From contig KI543220.1 of NCBI GenBank assembly GCA_000496215.1, positions 33,945 through 59,552 of the forward strand: a stretch of DNA of 25,608 nt. The letters run 5' to 3'. The notes beneath the pieces are model-generated. The model made no database searches and was not told the DNA's origin. It saw nothing but the letters and a program-made list of their open reading frames with translations. Made by a program: the position numbers and the translations under genes. How positions within the stretch are numbered: position 1 is the stretch's first letter; each line of letters opens with the position of its first letter. This document shows positions 23,381 through 25,608 of the stretch, piece after piece. Source of the stretch: an uncultured archaeon A07HN63 (GTDB lineage Archaea; Halobacteriota; Halobacteria; Halobacteriales; Haloferacaceae).

Positions 23381-23397
23381 GCACATATCGGATGTGC
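23381..23397. promoter_or_regulatory. Inverted repeat upstream of the transducer promoter
   Basis: GCACAT-ATCGG-ATGTGC is a perfect 6-bp inverted repeat with 5-nt spacer, 48 bp upstream of the transducer TATA box. This is a position suited to an activator or repressor of the light-sensing operon. The role is inferred. Confidence 0.35.
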
Positions 23398-23444
23398 AAA
23401 AGTAGTTTTTTACCTATATGTCCGGGACGATACTGCGGCTGGTG

Positions 23445-23452
23445 TTTATAAA
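23445..23452 (+). promoter_or_regulatory. TATA box of the transducer-rhodopsin operon
   Basis: TTTATAAA, in GGTGTTTATAAAAGTC, lies about 25 nt before the ATG at 23474. It is a near-consensus archaeal TATA box giving a leaderless or very short-leader mRNA for the htr-sop pair. Confidence 0.6.
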
Positions 23453-23473
23453 AGTCGCTACCCAACAATATCT

Positions 23474-25159
23474 ATGGGTTCTGAAGCGCAGTCAGGTGGT
23501 TTCATTCGCGACAGCTACGCGGCGAAGCTCACCCTTTCGCTGGGGGGCGTTGTCGCACTGGCCACCGCATCCGGGCTACTGGTATACCTGCAGGCAACCG
23601 AAGTCGCCGGCTCTCAGGCCGGCATTATCGGGTCGAGTATTCTCGGCCTGATTCTGATCACCGTCATCAGCCTTGCGCTGATCGGTGTGACCATCGGGAG
23701 CAACACGATCATCGCTCTCAGACGGTTGACGACGAAGGCCAATCGGATGGCCGAGGGTGATCTCGATGTGGATCTAGAAACGAAGCGAACTGACGAGATC
23801 GGCACACTTCATGCTGCGTTCGATTCGATGCGACGGTCGCTCCGCGACCAGATCGACGCCGCACAGGACGCACAGGCGGAGGCACAGTCCGCCCGCGAGG
23901 AGATGGAGCAGCGGGCCGAACAGATCGAGCGGAAGGCCGAAGAGTACGAGCGTGTGATGCAACAGGTCGCCGACGGCGATCTCACCAAGCGTGTCGATCC
24001 AGACACCAACAACGAGGCGATGCAACAGGTCGGCGTCGCGTTCAACGAGACACTGGACGAGATCGAGGGGACCGTTGGCGACGTGAAGGCGTTCGCCGAT
24101 CGGGTGGAGGACGCCGCTGCCGGCGTCGATTCCACTGCTGATCAACTGTACGACGATAGCAGCGATGTCGCCGACGCGGTCGACGATATTTCCGAGGGGG
24201 CACACAAACAGACCGAGAACCTCAGAGAGGTTGCCGAGGAGATGGACGGCCTCTCGTCAGGCGCCGAAGAGGTCGCCTCGACCGTCGAGACGGTCGCCGA
24301 TACGACCCAGAACGCGACAGAGGCCGGCACCGAGGGCGAGACCGCCGCCAGCGACGCGATCGAACAGATGGACGCCATCGAGGACACGACCGAGGAGACA
24401 ATGGAGGACATCGAGGCTCTTGACGAGGAGATGGCCGAGATCGGCGAGATCGCCGACATGATCAGCGAGATCGCCGAGCAGACGAACCTGCTCGCGCTGA
24501 ACGCCTCGATCGAGGCTGCCCGCGCTGGCGAGGAAGGCGATGGGTTCGCCGTCGTCGCCGAGGAGGTCAAATCACTTGCCGAGGAGACCAAGGAGGCCGC
24601 CGCCGACATCGACGGCAAGATCGAACGCATCCAGGAACGCACCGGCGAGGCCGTCGCGGGCATGGACGAAACCAGCGTCCGGATCAGTCAGGGCGTCGAC
24701 ACCGTCGAGGGCGCGATCGAAGAGCTCAACCATGTGATCGAGTACGTCGACGACATCGACAGCAGCATGACCGAGATCAGCCAGACGACCGAGGAACAGG
24801 CACGGGCTGCCAGTTCCGTCGTCGAGATGATCGACGAGGTTGCCGAGATCAGCGAGACCACGACCGACGCAGCCGACGACGTGACCGAAACCGCCACCAG
24901 CCAGCAGCAGACCCTCCGGTCGGTCGAATCGTCGGCCGACGAACTCCGCTCGCAGGCCGCGAAGTTGCGGGAGACGCTGGACCGCTTCGATGTCGAGGGC
25001 GTCGATTCGACGACCGCCAGCGACAGGACGGACTCGACTGGCCCGACAGCTGGTGGGAGTCTGACCCCAGACGCGACAGGGACAGCAGAGCCGGCAGCGA
25101 CTGACGGTGGACAGGACAGTGACGACGAACATGGCGGATTCAACTTTGGTGATAGCTAA
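23474..25159 (+). CDS. htrII: Sensory rhodopsin transducer, HtrII-like methyl-accepting protein
   Basis: A 561-residue membrane transducer that relays rhodopsin state to the CheA/CheW system. Two membrane helices (about 19-39 and 51-74) are joined by only about 11 residues, so there is no ligand-binding outer domain, as in rhodopsin-coupled HtrII of the Natronomonas type. A HAMP domain follows (about 78-127, RRLTTKANRMAEGDLDVDLE, TDEIG). A second HAMP-like motif is GDLTKRVDPDTNNEAMQQVG. The long coiled coil has the conserved signalling tip EIAEQTNLLALNASIEAARA at about 332-351, then GDGFAVVAEEVKSLAEETK. Its stop overlaps the rhodopsin ATG by one base. The helix 2 position that I align with N74 of Natronomonas HtrII is Ser66 here (TVISLALIG). 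The assignment as HtrII and not HtrI rests on overall likeness and the rhodopsin. Confidence 0.88.
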   Translation: MGSEAQSGGFIRDSYAAKLTLSLGGVVALATASGLLVYLQATEVAGSQAGIIGSSILGLILITVISLALIGVTIGSNTIIALRRLTTKANRMAEGDLDVDLETKRTDEIGTLHAAFDSMRRSLRDQIDAAQDAQAEAQSAREEMEQRAEQIERKAEEYERVMQQVADGDLTKRVDPDTNNEAMQQVGVAFNETLDEIEGTVGDVKAFADRVEDAAAGVDSTADQLYDDSSDVADAVDDISEGAHKQTENLREVAEEMDGLSSGAEEVASTVETVADTTQNATEAGTEGETAASDAIEQMDAIEDTTEETMEDIEALDEEMAEIGEIADMISEIAEQTNLLALNASIEAARAGEEGDGFAVVAEEVKSLAEETKEAAADIDGKIERIQERTGEAVAGMDETSVRISQGVDTVEGAIEELNHVIEYVDDIDSSMTEISQTTEEQARAASSVVEMIDEVAEISETTTDAADDVTETATSQQQTLRSVESSADELRSQAAKLRETLDRFDVEGVDSTTASDRTDSTGPTAGGSLTPDATGTAEPAATDGGQDSDDEHGGFNFGDS

Positions 25160-25608
25160 TGCTACTGGAAGCAACCGGCTGGGCGACTGTCGGCGCAATC
25201 GTACAGGCACTCGGCACCATCCCATCGCTCTACGCCGCACAGAAAGACCCGAAAAACCGGCTCTACTACGGCGTGCTCGCGGCGATCACAGGCATTGCCG
25301 CTGTCGCCTACACGTTCACCGCTCTCGAAATCGGGACGATCGCTGTCGGCGATGCGACGTTCTACACGTCGCGGTACGTGGACTGGTTGCTGACGACGCC
25401 GCTGTTGATACTCTATCTGACGCTGCTGTGTCGGCCGGGACAGCGGATGTACGCGCTGTTGATCGGCCTCGACGTGGCGCTGATCGTACTGGGGATCGCC
25501 GGCATCTTCGCGCAGGGCACCGTTGTCTCGCTGTTCCTCTTCGGGATGGGGTGTCTCGCGTACGTGGTGCTGGCGTACCTGCTCGTCGCTGAGTTGCCCA
25601 GTCGGTCG
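25159..25608 (+). CDS. sop2: Sensory rhodopsin (SRII-like), 5' part, cut by window end
   Basis: 150 codons of a seven-helix retinal protein, open to the window end. Helix C reads SRYVDWLLTTPLLILYLTLL: R72 and counter-ion D75 fall at the same numbers as in Natronomonas SRII. The position of the bacteriorhodopsin proton donor (D96) is Tyr86, which argues for a sensor and not a pump. Helix B (LAAITGIAAVAYTFTALEIG) and helix E (SLFLFGMGCLAYVVLAYLL) resemble SRII more than SRI. The retinal lysine in helix G lies beyond the window. The ATG shares a base with the transducer stop, so the two proteins should be made in equal amounts and assemble in the membrane for light-guided swimming. A middle-rhodopsin or SRI assignment cannot be fully excluded. 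Confidence 0.88.
   Translation, partial: MLLEATGWATVGAIVQALGTIPSLYAAQKDPKNRLYYGVLAAITGIAAVAYTFTALEIGTIAVGDATFYTSRYVDWLLTTPLLILYLTLLCRPGQRMYALLIGLDVALIVLGIAGIFAQGTVVSLFLFGMGCLAYVVLAYLLVAELPSRS

Overview
The window is chromosomal DNA from a halophilic archaeon (class Halobacteria). The evidence is high-GC coding sequence with strongly acidic proteins, AT-rich spacers with TATA-type promoters placed about 25-30 nt before start codons (leaderless style), a DacZ-type diadenylate cyclase, an archaeal XPB/Rad25-like helicase, and a transducer/sensory rhodopsin pair of the halobacterial type. I cannot name the genus from sequence alone.

Layout. 1-6100: the 3' end of a radical SAM gene, a YkgJ-type cysteine-cluster protein, a VapBC-like toxin-antitoxin pair on the minus strand, a stand-alone protein resembling the MgsA C-terminal domain, a class V aminotransferase and an XPB-like helicase. 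Three of these genes (radical SAM, aminotransferase, helicase) are each interrupted by one apparent frameshift. 6150-9000: a zinc-finger-tailed hypothetical, dnaJ, and a short protein resembling the N-terminal part of acyl-CoA synthetases. 9023-10300: tRNA-Leu(UAG), then a lower-GC accessory patch with a GIY-YIG-like gene starting 8 nt after the tRNA, a 5'-truncated gene remnant (DUF6884-like) and a second copy of a flavoprotein C-terminus. 10660-13850: CBS/zinc-ribbon protein, small membrane protein, a flavoprotein lacking the NAD(P)H domain, an MFS transporter.

14200-17300: a single reading frame joining diadenylate cyclase (DacZ) to an MscS-type channel, then a 924-bp AT-rich gene-free stretch with two copies of a GC-rich, three-hairpin element, each about 30 nt after a TATA-like box. 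I read these as a candidate family of small structured RNAs; it is the most novel-looking signal here. A minus-strand acyltransferase follows. 17356-20069: purD and purA, both minus strand, acting in purine synthesis. 20288-22816: a small winged-helix regulator and a convergent 714-residue modular haloarchaeal protein. 22817-23473: a regulatory spacer with a second candidate structured transcript. 23474-25608: an HtrII-like transducer overlapping by one base the start of a sensory rhodopsin gene that runs off the window; together they form a phototaxis signalling unit.

Cautions: all calls are by eye, without database searches. The single-base disruptions may be true mutations or sequencing/assembly errors, and this doubt also applies to the DacZ-MscS fusion.
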